A stretch of 64,000 nt of DNA, from assembly GCA_029204225.1 (NCBI GenBank), contig CM055107.1, forward strand, positions 6,234,873-6,298,872. Reading direction: 5' to 3'. Under the pieces are notes generated by a model. The model was not told the origin of the DNA, searched no databases, and saw nothing but the letters and a program-made list of their open reading frames with translations. Shown in pieces: positions 34,980-46,560 of this stretch. The position numbers and the translations under genes are program-made. The stretch comes from Diphasiastrum complanatum. Its lineage: Eukaryota; Streptophyta; Lycopodiopsida; Lycopodiales; Lycopodiaceae. Every line of letters starts with the position of its first letter. The stretch's first letter is position 1.

Positions 34980-37900
34980 AACTTGCATCCATAAGATCCA
35001 AACTACTTTATTTGGAAATTAAAGACTTCACTCATATTGAAGGGCGAAGGTCTATGGCAATGGGTAGAACCAATTGAGGAGAAGCTAATAACTACTCCTA
35101 GAAAAGAACTTCAAGAATGGAGTTTGAGAAATGACAAAGCTATAGCAATTATTGCGTCTTCAGTGCATGACAATATAATGCTAGATCTTACATCAATTTT
35201 GAATGCAAAAGATTTATGGGAAGAATTGCAAACCAAGAATGAGACTCGATCTCGTAATCAAATCATGTTCTTGGAAGACCAGTTAACTTACCTACAGTGG
35301 AACGACAAAGACCTGAACACATTCGTACGAAAAATAAAAGACATGTTTATTTCTTTGCAGAATTTGAGCGTGAAAAATAAAATTTCAAAGGAAAAACAGC
35401 TTAGTTATTTTCTTCAAGCCCTATTCCACACAACTCAAACCTTATTGGCCAAAGATGCGACAATGACACTTCAAATGGCAATAGATGGAGTTAAAGAGGA
35501 AGTAGAACTCATGAATGCTATGACGACAATGGTGATTCCAAAAATGCTCTATTTACTCAGAAGAATAGATCTTGTAATAAATCTAAGTTTAAGAGGGAGT
35601 CGTCTAAAAAGAATGAGTAAAAAAAAAATGATCAACAATTTGAAAAACAACAGAAAAGTTTTGGTGATAAGAAGATCTGAAACAGATGCAAAAGAGCAGG
35701 TTATACAGAAGATAAGTGTTGGTTAAATCCAAAGATTGAATGCATTCATTGTCATAAACGGGGTCATGCAGCAGTAGACTGTTATTAGAATCCCAGAAAC
35801 AAAAAGGAGCAAAATCGAAGCAAACCTTCAGATTCAAACTATGTCAAAGACAAAGCAGAATGTTCCAGAGTAGCAGAAGACAGGACGACGAGGAACTCAA
35901 CAGCTTATATTAGTGCTGATCTATGTTGTTCATCTAATTCTAAAATTTTAGAAGTAGTACTTGATTCGGGAGCCACCTCACATTTTGTTTCCTCGAAACA
36001 AATATTATCTGAGTACAAGAAGATGAACTATTCGAGATTCATTATACTTGGAGACGGTTCTAAGCACATAGTTGATGGAACTAGTGTACTATAGCTGGAC
36101 ACGAATCAGGGTGACAAGAAACTAGAGGAAGTTCTCTATGTCCCTACTCTTGACAAAGATCTTCTATCTGTAGCAAAGATAGTTGATACAAACATGTCAG
36201 TAACCTTCACTAAGAACTTTTGCAAACTATTCGAAGAAGATTTTGATAACCTAGTTGCTAAAGGCAACAACGAAGGAAATTTGTATCACTTGAACATTCG
36301 AATTCGAATCAAACAAGCCAATCAAACTCAAGAATCGACAGATATACTGTGGCTTTGTATCACTTGAACATTTGAATTCGAATCAAACAAGCCAATCAAA
36401 CTCAAGAATCGACAGATATTTGTGGCACAAGAGGCTATGTCTTATGAACATGGAAGCCTTGTACCAAGCCAACAAAAGTCAGAGAATTGAAGGAGTCGAA
36501 ATCAAAAGTAGAGATATTCGAACTATCTACGAATCCTGTCCCTAAGGCAAGATGACTAGAATACCTTTCAGTAAGGATGTTTATAAAGCAACTAAGGTTC
36601 TTGAAATTGTGCATTTAGATATTTGTGGACCATTCGGAGTATTGTCGTTGGGTGATGCAAAGTACTTCATAATGTTTATTGATGACTTCAACAAGTTCGC
36701 TGTAGTATACTTCATACGTACAAAAACTGAAGTTTTTGAGAAATTCGTTGAGTATACAAATTGGGCTGAGAAGCAGATAAGCAGTAAGTTGAAGCAGATT
36801 CATACAGATTGCGGAGATGAGTACATTTCCAAAGAATTCAAGGCTTATTGTACTGACCGTGGTATTATGCATACGAAGACTGCATCGTACACACCTCAGC
36901 ACAATGAAATAGTTGAACGAAGGAATCATACACTTATGGAAGCTGCTAGGTGTATGATGGCTCATGCAAAGGCACCAAAACAATTGTGGGCAGAAGTAGT
37001 GGCTACATCAAATTATCTTCAGAATCGAATTCTGAAATCTTGAATACTGGATAAAACTCCTCATGAGATATGGTGGAAGTCGAAGCCAAATCTTGCACAT
37101 GTTCGGACATTCAGATGCGCAGTGTATATGCACATACCAGATAAGCTAAGAAAGAAACTCGATGAAAAGATAGAACAAGGTTTTTTGGTAGGATTCGAGT
37201 TACATCCGTCATATTATCGAGTCTATGTACTCGAAACTGGTAGAATAAAAATTCTTCGAGATGTAAATTCAATGAGTCGAAATACATAGCAAACGGTGAT
37301 CTAGTCAGCTATGAAATTCTCAAAAACTATTATGAGCTATCTAGAATTAAAACAAGCAGAAGATGAAAGAGAATTACCAAATTCAGAGGGAGGTCAAGAT
37401 CGAGTACCTGACAGACTCGAATCACCAGCTTGAATTCCAGCAGACAAGGTTGAATTAGAATCGAATTCAAAAACTGCGGAATCAAACTCGAAACCAGCTA
37501 TGAGAAGATTTGACGGACAACAAAACCCACTAGAAAGGTATGGTCAAGATGTTTTTAATACAACCATCAAATTTTGTAATTTCTCTGATGAACCTCAAAT
37601 ATTCGAGAAAGCTGTTGATGGACCAGATAAAGATATCTAGATTCAAGCAATGGAGAACAAAATGTCATCCATGTATAAGAACAATGTATGGACACTTGCA
37701 CCTATACCTGATGGCAAAAAACCAGTCAAATGCAAGTGGATCTACAAGATCAAAATAGGTCCTAATGGAGAAAACATCATATACAAAGCAAGGTTAGTTG
37801 CTAAAGGATTTTCATAGAAGTATGGGATCGACTACACTGATACTTTCTCACCGGTAGTCAAACATACATCAATTTGCTTGTTATTTGCGTATGCAGTGGC

Positions 37901-38805
37901 TCATGATTTGAAAATCCATATTGTGTATGAGAAGACTACTTTCTTGCACGCAGAATTGGAAGAAGACTTATTCATGGACCGACCACTTGGTTTTGTAAGC
38001 CAAGAATATCCTAAATACTGATGTCACATGAATAAATGCATTTATGGTATGAAACAAGCAGCAAGACAATGGTATAGAAAGAAGGATGAAGCACTATGTT
38101 CCTTAGGCTTCAAACCTCTATCTGTTGAATCAAATGTCTATATCAAACATGTCAAAAATGAAATAATCATCCTAGTTGTCTATGTTGATGACACGCTTAT
38201 CTTCTCACGAAGAGATAAGTTAATTTTAGATGTCAAAAGAGACATTTCTGAAATATTTGAGATCGCTGACGTAGGAGAAGCTAAAATCTATCTAGGCTTG
38301 CAGATCCAAAGAGACTTTGAAGGTGGTAAGTTGTATCTTCACCAACAAAAGTACACTCAAAAGATCATTGAAGACTTCAACATGCTTGAATGCAAAGGTG
38401 TGCATACTCCCATGATACTTGGAACTCTACTGAGCAAGGCAGATTGTCCGCAGACTCTCGAGGAAGAGAAGCGAATGGCCAAAACACCCTATCGTAGGTT
38501 GATTGGATCATTGTTATATCTAGCAGACAACACCAGACCTGATATAGCGTTTGTAGTATACAGGCTGAGCCCAATATAACCAAAAGCCAAGATCGTTGCA
38601 TTGGAATTTGGCAAAAAGAGTACTACAATATCTCCAGAAAACGAAAGACTATGGACTGTATTATTCGAAGGAAGCTAGATTTCACATCGAATCTTATAGT
38701 GACGGAAGCTGGGCATTCATGAAGGATGATAGCAAAAGTATTTCAGGAGGGTGTACTCTAGTATATGGCACAACTATTTTTGCTTCAAGCTGGGAAACAA
38801 GTATA
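34980..38805 (+). pseudogene. Ty1/copia relic D, gag to RNase H
   Basis: Gag starts near 35000 (LKTSLILKGEGLWQWVEP) and runs open to 35726. Two zinc knuckles follow out of frame (one near 35690, and CIHCHKRGHAAVDC near 35745). Protease has an intact VVLDSGATSHFVSS (35950-35990). Pre-integrase (EVLYVPTLDKDLLSVAKI) holds a roughly 75-bp tandem duplication. Integrase 36552-37043 keeps HLDICG, HTDCGDEY and EIVERR, so all three acidic residues are present although NGG is altered. RT (about 37700-38580) keeps LVVYVDDTLIFS near 38180 and YLADNTRPDIAF. RNase H starts (ESYSDGSWAF) but is cut at about 38805, where an opposed copia element begins. There are several stops (37043, 37820, 38020). The 5' LTR end and tandem primer-binding sites lie just upstream. 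Confidence 0.93.
36279..36420 (+). repeat. Tandem duplication of about 75 bp in relic D pre-integrase
   Basis: The run from TTTGTATCACTTGAACATTC through CAAACTCAAGAATCGACAG occurs at about 36279-36344 and again at about 36354-36419. The second copy leads into the normal LWHKR pre-integrase motif. Confidence 0.9.
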
Positions 38806-41262
38806 TATTGAAGAGCTTGGACCTTCAATGGGAATAGTCGACTGAGGAACTAAAAAGTTTAATATGTCAGGAGAATCTGACAAGTCGGCTACATGGGGAC
38901 TGCCTTTTCCTTTGAGGTCTTGAAGCTGATCTTCGATGGAGATGACATCCCAGCTAGTGAATATCTTCAACTCGATGGGATCGAACAAATTGTAGGCTTG
39001 ATCTAAAGTAGTGTAGCTGATGAAAATACATTTGATACTCTGGAAGTTGAGCTTCTTCCTGAGATCACGAGGTATATGCGCAAAAGCAGTACATCCAAAA
39101 AGTCGTAGGTTTGATAAAGAAGGTTTGGTACCTGTCCAAACTTCGAATGGTGTTTTGTCTAAGAGACCTTTAGTAAGACATTTGTTCTGAATATAGGTTG
39201 TTGTTGAAACAGCATCAGCCCAAAAGGACTTTGAAAGTGTCGCATGTGATAACATGCACTTTGCCGATTCAAGTAAGGTTCTGTTCTTTCTCTCATCAAG
39301 ACCATTTGAATGAGGCGAATAAGAGGTAAAATGTATTGTTGTTCAATGTCGTTGTTAAGGCAATACTCCTTGAATTTGGTGGAGATTTATTCTCCCCCAT
39401 TATCTGACCTCAGTGCTTTGATTCGTTTGTCAGTTTGATTCTCAGCATGCTCTTTGAATTGTCTAAATTTGATGAAAGCCTCTGATTTGTCTTTAATGAA
39501 ATAAATGGCTGTTCATCTTGAGAATTCGTCAATAAAAGTAATGAAATAATTTGCATCTAGCAATGAAGGAGTTTGTATAGGTCCACGTATATCTGTATGA
39601 ACAACATCTAACAGACCTTTTGATCTAAAAGGAATCCTAGCCTGCTTTCCAAAGATGCAGCTATGACAGACAGGGAGATCGACCTTACCAGAAGGATAGT
39701 TGAGATCAATAACCATGGATTGTCTGGACATGTTCAAAACAGATGCATAATTCAAGTGTCCTAAGTGATGATGCCATAGTAATACTTTATTGACTAGAAC
39801 AGCTTAAGGCTTGACTAGACTCAGAATAACAATGTGCTAATCTATGTAAGTAACTCTGTCTCTTGCCGAGTGCAAGGATCTTATTACTCCAATCAATAAT
39901 TTTGCATTGATCAGATTCGAATTCATGACCTAAATTTGTAAATCTACTTACTGATAACAGATTTGTAGAGAGTTTAGGAACATATAAGATCTTTGATATT
40001 AGTTTGAAATGATCATGCTAGAATCACAATCTTACAGTACCTTCACCTTCAATAGCGTGAGTACTATTGTCACCAAGATGAACAAATTTCTTCGTGCTAT
40101 AAGGCGTGTAGGAGTTGAAAATATCACGTTGATTGGTGATGTGTTGAGTTGCTCCCGAATCAAGAAACCATAAATCATCCAAAAATGCACTTTGGTCTTT
40201 GACCATGAATGCGCCTTCGTCCACTTTGACCTGGGGAGATGATGAAACTGTGTTTGCTTGTTGATCAGGTTGCTTGGCTGCATTCTTCGCTTGGAGAATT
40301 CGGCAATCCTTGATCTCATGGTTATTGCGCTTGCAATACCTGCAAAACATCTTCTTTTTCGACTGTGGATTTGATAATTGTACTTGACTTTGAGTTAGCT
40401 TCTGGTTCATTGCAGCCTTCTTGGAGCTTTTCTGCTTCTTTCTCTTAGAGCCTTTGTTGACATATAGAGTCTGAGAGGAGGAAGTAGACAAAGTGTCTTG
40501 ACTTCTTCTATTGTCTTCTTGCAGTAACATAGTGATAACTTTAGTAAGAGTTAAATCTGAGTGTGTCGATATGATCATCACCCAGTTCTCATATGTAGAG
40601 GGCAAGTTTGAAAGCAATGTCATAATCATTGTCTTGATCGTCTATGACTAATCCAACAACGGCCATATGTTGCAAGAGACTCTTAAACTGGTTAATGTGA
40701 CTATGAAGAGACTCACCATTAGACATCTTGAATGTGAAGAATTACCTTCGTAGATATAACTTAGTAGTTACATCCCTCACGTCATATAGTGAGTTTAGGA
40801 TGTCCCAAACATCTTTTGAAATCTTAGCTACAGCTATGTGTCCAATCTGTGTATCTGATATATTGAGGATAATAAGAGCAAAAGCTTTACCATCCTTCGA
40901 TTTCCACTTTGAGTCTTCTGTGTCATCTTCAGGTTTTACTTTTGTATTTGTAACAACATCCCATAACTCTTTGGTGATTAGCAAGGTCTTTATTTTTAAG
41001 TTTCCACAAATGAAAATAGGATCCATTCAGCTTGTCTACAATAAGACCAACTTTACTTTGAAAATTCATCTAGAACTTAGTCTGTCGATTGTATCGATGA
41101 CGCTAAGATGTAGTAATGCCAACAACAAGAAATCAATTCTCTAATACTAAAACGATGAAAAGAACTAAAGAATATGATATCAATTTGATATTACGAAAGA
41201 TATCAAGTATTAAAACTTTTGCTCTTATATCGAAATAGTATTAGGCTCTGAAGAAGAATCAA
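38785..41262 (-). pseudogene. Ty1/copia relic E, gag to integrase
   Basis: Minus strand from 41140: gag N-terminus (41026-40742; LLITKELWDVV, AKISKDVWDILNSLYDV), gag rest plus nucleocapsid and protease in one frame (40629-40024; knuckle CRYCKRNNHEIKDC intact, protease WFLDSGATQHIT intact), pre-integrase with LGHLNYAS and CHSCIFGKQARIPF, integrase start VVHTDIRGPI and FIDEFSR (39755-39513), a broken middle, and the integrase tail (39255-38785; SKSFWADAVSTTTYIQ, LRLFGCTAFAHIP). RT and RNase H are missing because the element ends at about 38805 against relic D. A 5' LTR and primer-binding site are present, so this is a 3'-truncated copy. Confidence 0.92.
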
Positions 41263-41263
41263 T

Positions 41264-41275
41264 GCTTTGATACCA
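41264..41275 (-). other. Primer-binding site of relic E
   Basis: On the minus strand TGGTATCAAAGC lies between the LTR and gag; it matches the initiator tRNA-Met type site with one change. Confidence 0.8.
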
Positions 41276-41980
41276 CGTCGGGAAGAGGTATGTGAAGTGC
41301 AACGAAATAAGCTATCTTCCTCTTTCTTCATGCATGACTACGCCTATCAATTTCAAAAAAAACAATAGTGATAGAAATCACGTTCGATATTATAGTAACT
41401 GGCTTTGAAATCATCAGTACTGCAGTGATTACGTAGCCAAACAATAATGCATTGAATTAGCAGACAAATAATTTGTTGCGAATCACTAGACAAATAATTA
41501 GTCGCGAATCACTAGACAAATAATTAGTCGAGAAGAACTACATAAATGCATACATTATGAGACGAACCTGAACGCAATAAAAGATAGTATTGATTTAGTA
41601 TGAAAACAAAAGAGAAGTAAATGAGTACAATAAGTTGCGGATCGAAATCACATACTCTAAGCTATCTTTGAGCGGCTAAAATGAAAGTTTGAATCAAGTG
41701 TAATGTTGATAAGCAATAAGTGCAATAGCAATCTCTAAACAACTATAAGAAGTGAGCTAGAATGCTCAGGAGTGTTCAAGCTCGTAGGCTTGGGGGAGAG
41801 AGCATTTGTGTACTTCATACGGTTTTCAAACAAAAGGACTATCAAATAGTAAACTTGAGTCTATTTTAGTTGTAAATCTGTAGAGTATGTAAAGACACAA
41901 GAAAATCCGCAAAACTGGATAAACAATGGATGAGGATTAAAATCGATTAGTCGATTAGTAAGAAGGAGAATAATCCAACA
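41276..41980 (-). repeat. 5' LTR of relic E
   Basis: The LTR starts with TGTTGGATTATTCTCC at 41980 and ends at the primer-binding site (about 705 bp). The start is closely matched, in opposite orientation, by the LTR piece at 46244. It holds repeated TAGTCGCGAATCACTAGAC words (41460-41535), like those near the window end (63700-63800). Confidence 0.82.
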
Positions 41981-43150
41981 TCAACCAACACCACCACATT
42001 GTGTAATGACTTGATCCAACTCATCAATATATAGGCCAACGAGGACTGGTGAGAGGGAGCAACCATGCTTGACCCCAATGGTGCTCCAAATGTGATCAGA
42101 TATGCCATTGTTATGCCGGAAACAACCCAGGACATAATCATAAAGTGTCATTACAACAAGAACGATCTCAGTGGAGAAGCCAAGGTCTCGAAGTCTCTGG
42201 ATGAGCAATGAGTGAGGAACAAAATCAAAGGCTATCCAGAAGTCCACAAAAGAGCAATAAACCCTCTCTCTCCTGTGCTTAGCCTCCTCAATCAAAGCCC
42301 GCAATGTGAAGATGTGGTCTGCAGTAAAGTAGAGGGCTCGAAAACATGCCTGACCCATGGCATGTAGTCTCCTAGTCTCCGCCTTTGTGCTCACAACAGA
42401 CTGTAGTATAGTACCATTTAGTTTCGCTAGGACATGCCCAATCACGATGGTGCAATAGTTACTAGGAATCATGAGGTCACCATTCTTATGGATGGGGTGG
42501 ATAATGTTAGTGCACCATGATGATGGAAAACCAGAAACAACTGCGGAGTTAAGAAGGGTGGATATAGTGGGGGCAAGTAAGTCAGAGGCATGGGAAAGGA
42601 GCTCAGATTCAAGGTCTTCAATATCTCTGGCCTTGTGGGACTTCATCTTCCTAATGGCTGCAAGTACTATGTCAGATGTGAAGAAGGAGAACTCGGATGG
42701 TCATGGAGATATAGAGATAGGCGAGTCGGTAGGGACGGTATACACACTGGTAGCATAATCAGTCCAAATGTGAAGGTCTTCCAGGAGAGGTGGTCGAGAG
42801 CAAGGAATGAACTCACGCCAAAAAGCACCCGAAGAAGAATTGAAAACAAGGTCAATAAGATGTTTCCCTTTAGAATCATCATAGGAACGCTTCTTACGGC
42901 AGAGAACACGATGGTAGGAGCGTCTGGAAGATCAAAGCAAATGTGGGGCATGGATACGTGAATAGGTTATTGGCTGATGAAGAGAACGACACTTGGTATT
43001 GTACCATGGAGGGTGCATTGGTCGAGGTGTGCGCCGAGTCTTTTTGGGATGGGGCTTTGTGGGGAGAGTTAGTGATGCAGTCGTGTGGAGAGAAGTGGTG
43101 AGGAAAGCAGCGTGGGTGTCGATTGGACTGTCATGAGGAACGAAATGTCA
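41981..43150 (-). pseudogene. LINE (non-LTR) reverse transcriptase fragment
   Basis: On the minus strand one frame with a single TGA runs from about 42940 to 41981, preceded by weaker coding with PWYNTKCRSLHQ near 43000. RT motifs: IHPIHKNGDLMIPSNYCTI (usually KKGDP), LRALIEEAKHRRERVYCSFV, motif A FVDFWIAFDFVP with the first catalytic Asp, and motif B IGVKHGCSLSPVLVGLYIDEL. The next part, with the catalytic Y/FADD, is missing because the relic E LTR begins at 41980. The upstream endonuclease domain is not visible. Confidence 0.88.
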
Positions 43151-44689
43151 AAAAGTAATAGATGTAGATAAGTAATTTGAGTTGCATGTGAGTGCTATGT
43201 GGATGCATGAGCTAGAAATCGACTTTATGTAATGGAAAAAAAAATCAGAAATACTGCTAAAATTAAAGATTCTTGCAAGTTTCTTCATAGATTTGATTAC
43301 ATATTGTTGTAAATCACCTTGTAGTCCTTGTAGGAGGGTAGATCAACATCTTCTGAACCTGTCCAAGAAGTTAGAGCCAAGAATAGAGGGTGTAGGAGGC
43401 CAAAAATGGACTGAAAATTGTTTTTTTTTCATGCTTTTGGGGGATTTATTGCAACAACTCCATAGGTGGATCATGGATGGAGTCAATCCAACTCGTTTTG
43501 AATCCATCTTGGCCTTTTTGACAAGCTTTTCCTTTTGTACTAATGGTATTTTTGTCATAACATTTCGGTTACGTAAAATTTGTTAAAACTCAATTTTTTT
43601 AAAAACATTCGAGTATTCAGTTTCTTTATGTTATTTATGGGAACTTAAATTAGTGAAATGAGCACACTGAGGTTTATGTTCAGTCAGATTTGGTCAGAGT
43701 ATTTTCATTGAAGTCAATTATCTCCCGGTTATGGATAATTTTGATAGAAAGAAGGAATTCCAAATTCTACTATACCTAGTACACACAATTTACCAACAGT
43801 TTAATATTGTATCGACATTTTAAAAGGGAGTGCTGTCTTCTCGATAAAGTATAAAAAGTGAATTTTTATCTTTTTCGTTGAATTTCAACTATGGTCAACT
43901 TTTGAAATCGGTTATTTTGCCTAATACAGGTCTAATCGATTCTGATCATTAGAAACGGGTCAGGAACTGTTTAAAGTTGAAACACTGAAGTCATTTTTTG
44001 AGTTTAATTATAAGGTTGAGTATACAAAAATGTTCTATATAGTGCTATTATGCATTTATATGGATGAATTTTGTGTATCTATGGATTCAACCTGGTTATA
44101 AGATAACTTACTCATGGAAATAAATTTTTTATTTAGACTTTTTCCTATGATAATTCACTTTCCATTTACCATATGTCTTGGAGCCTTCCTTGTGCCTTAT
44201 GAAAATCAAGGGACTGATAATCCTAAGGTGGGAAGTAGAGTGGACATTCGGGGTAGTAAGTGTGCTTTGAAAATGTATTTTGCAGTTAGAAATTTTTGAA
44301 AATCCATGGGAATAATTGCTTAGTACCCAATATTAATCTATAGAATAGTATTCATTTAGTGGAATTCCTAATAGATATTTTTGCAACGATGAGACTATCC
44401 ACAGGTTTTGGATGTAATTTTGTGATCAGGAAAATAGTAAGTGAACATATAAATCACATTGGACCTATTAGTGGTGATAGAAGCCTATTCTTTAGAGTTA
44501 ATACTCTCATATTAGTAGGGATTCGATGCTTATCTCTATCTTGGAAGGGTTGATAATGTGATATTGAACCATGTTGATTCCTCTACTTAACTCATAGATC
44601 ATGTGTGGATCTTGTATATCCATCTTTGAGGCATGCCAGTCATCCAAATAGATGGATTCTCTAGTGTGTGGTAGTGAAGAATACTTTTT
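43151..44689. other. No gene recognised
   Basis: AT-rich, with no consistent coding frame and no repeat period seen by eye. Confidence 0.5.
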
Positions 44690-45378
44690 CTATATGGACA
44701 TGCATGGATTTTTTTGTGTTTTTTTGCGAACCAAGTCTTCGTCAATGGTGCTTAAGATTTCATCATGGTGTACGTCACATTGATAGACTTTTATCTTCGG
44801 TCTGTATACACGAGTGTTTATTGGTTGTGAATGTTGCACACAAGCCAATGGTGATGGAAGTTTAATCTCTTTCTGTATAAGACGCCTTCCTAATCTCTTT
44901 GGGTCCATCAAGTGGATAAGTTGGTTGTCAAATAACTCATTTCCTCCCACAATAAGAATGTCATCCTCACTGGTGAATACTTTAGTAGCAAAAGCATCTT
45001 TAGGTATCCACTCAATAGAAAGTGCATCTATCATGTATAGAAGCAGTCTGGGAGTGTTGATTCCGTGGAGTTTATGGTAATATTGACGGGGTCCTCTTCC
45101 TGAACTTCTTGTTCACAAAAGACTTGTAAAAATCTATGAGGGTTCACATTACTGTCAAACTTTGGTATTTCCAATCGGGGTGTTCGTTTATCAGATCTTG
45201 CGGTATGGTGAGCATGTTGAACAGGTTGATCGTCAGGGTTATCAAACTGATTAGGCCTCCATTTGGATGGCCTAGGGTCTTGATTCACCTGAGCTCTATA
45301 CCGATAAGACTTGTTCTCATCATTTGGATGACCGCTTAGTGTGAATTCATCCACAAGTTCTTCTGGTATATTTGCCAT
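44690..45378 (-). pseudogene. Ty3/gypsy-like gag N-terminus with an unidentified downstream frame
   Basis: The frame 45378-45031 begins MANIPEELVDEF and holds PRLEIPKFDSNVNPHRFLQV, the usual entry to a gypsy capsid (a short pattern of the type IPKFxGxxDPxxFL). Another frame, 45034-44690 (IEWIPKDAFATKVFTSE), follows at once but is not recognised and may be decayed pol. There is no zinc knuckle or protease. Confidence 0.5.
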
Positions 45379-45539
45379 TAAAATGGTCTGACTGAACTCT
45401 TTGTTTTTTTTGTGTGTGTGTTTTTTTTTTTAATCTTTTTTATATTTTTGTAATGATTGGTTGACAATACCTTAAAATAGAATCAGATTTTCAATAAGTA
45501 ATTCTAAAAAATTAGTCTATCAGACCTGAGCAAAAGTTC

Positions 45540-46130
45540 GTCCGATGCAACTACAGTGACAGTGTCAGATGTAAATTATGTGATAACTTGGCAGATCTGT
45601 TGTCAATTATAGTCTCAGATGCAGTTGTCGGCTGCTTGTCAAATACAAGATCGTCGGATGCACGTCGGATAGAAAAATTGTCGGATGCATATGTAAGAAT
45701 CCCAAAGGATCTATCGAATAGAAAATTCAGTATGTAAATTGGATATGGAGTTCAGATACACTGTCGGATGCAGCGTCGGATGCAAATGCGAGAATCCCAA
45801 AGGATCTATTGGATGGAAAATTCAGTATGTAAATTGGATATGGAGTTCAAATACACTGTCGGATGCAACGTCGGATGCAATCGTCGGATGCAACACTGTC
45901 GGATACACTTCGGATTGAAAAATTGTCGGATGAAATATCGGACGCAAAGTCGTCGGATGGAATTTGTAAAAACTGGTCGTCGGATGCAAATGTGAGAATC
46001 CCGAAGGATCTATCGAATAGAACTTTAGATGGAAATTTGTCAGATGCAATTGCAAAAATCTCGAAGGACCTGTCGGATATGGAATTGTAAAAATCTCAAA
46101 GGATCTGTCAGATGCAATTTTAGATCTAGT
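45540..46130. repeat. GTCGGAT-rich minisatellite
   Basis: At least 13 exact GTCGGAT words, mostly extended to GTCGGATGCA, plus decayed forms (GTCAGATGCA, TCGGACGCA). A longer unit of about 97 bp (AGAATCCCAAAGGATCTAT, then GGATATGGAGTTCA) appears twice in tandem (about 45696-45885), and parts recur to 46120. Confidence 0.9.
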
Positions 46131-46243
46131 TTTTTTGGGTGCACGTTGGATGTATTATTTTTTAGTTTGGTTGTCATCGGTTCTAAACGCAGACCAGGCT
46201 CCCTCCTCTAAAAAAGTGTGTAAAACAGTGGAGAGCGGTGGGG

Positions 46244-46560
46244 TGTTGGATTATTCTCCTTCTTACTTATCGATTAATCGGTTTTAATCTTCATCCATTG
46301 TTTATCTAGTTCTAGGGATTTTTTCGTGTCTTTACACAGTCTGCAGATTTACAAGTGTTTTTACACAGTCTATAGAAATACACGGAGTTTGACTACAGTG
46401 TCACATTTTCTCTCACTTTGTATTTTTCTCCTGCCAAGATTTATGAGTAAAATTACAGTGTCGCATTTTTTGCATTTTAGCGACATTGTCGTATTTTAGG
46501 ATTTACAAGTAAATATGTAGAGTCGCATTTTTTGCTTTTTCCAAAGTGCCTCAAATGTGG
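46244..46560 (+). repeat. LTR fragment of the relic E family, plus orientation
   Basis: Starts TGTTGGATTATTCTCCTTC and stays similar to the first 120 bp of the relic E LTR (reverse complement of 41860-41980), including CATCCATTGTTTATC and GTGTCTTTACA. Beyond about 46365 the match fades. No element body follows. Confidence 0.75.

Noticed and set aside
45822-46055. ORF rich in HPT repeats
   Set aside because: Product of the GTCGGATGCA minisatellite read on the minus strand.
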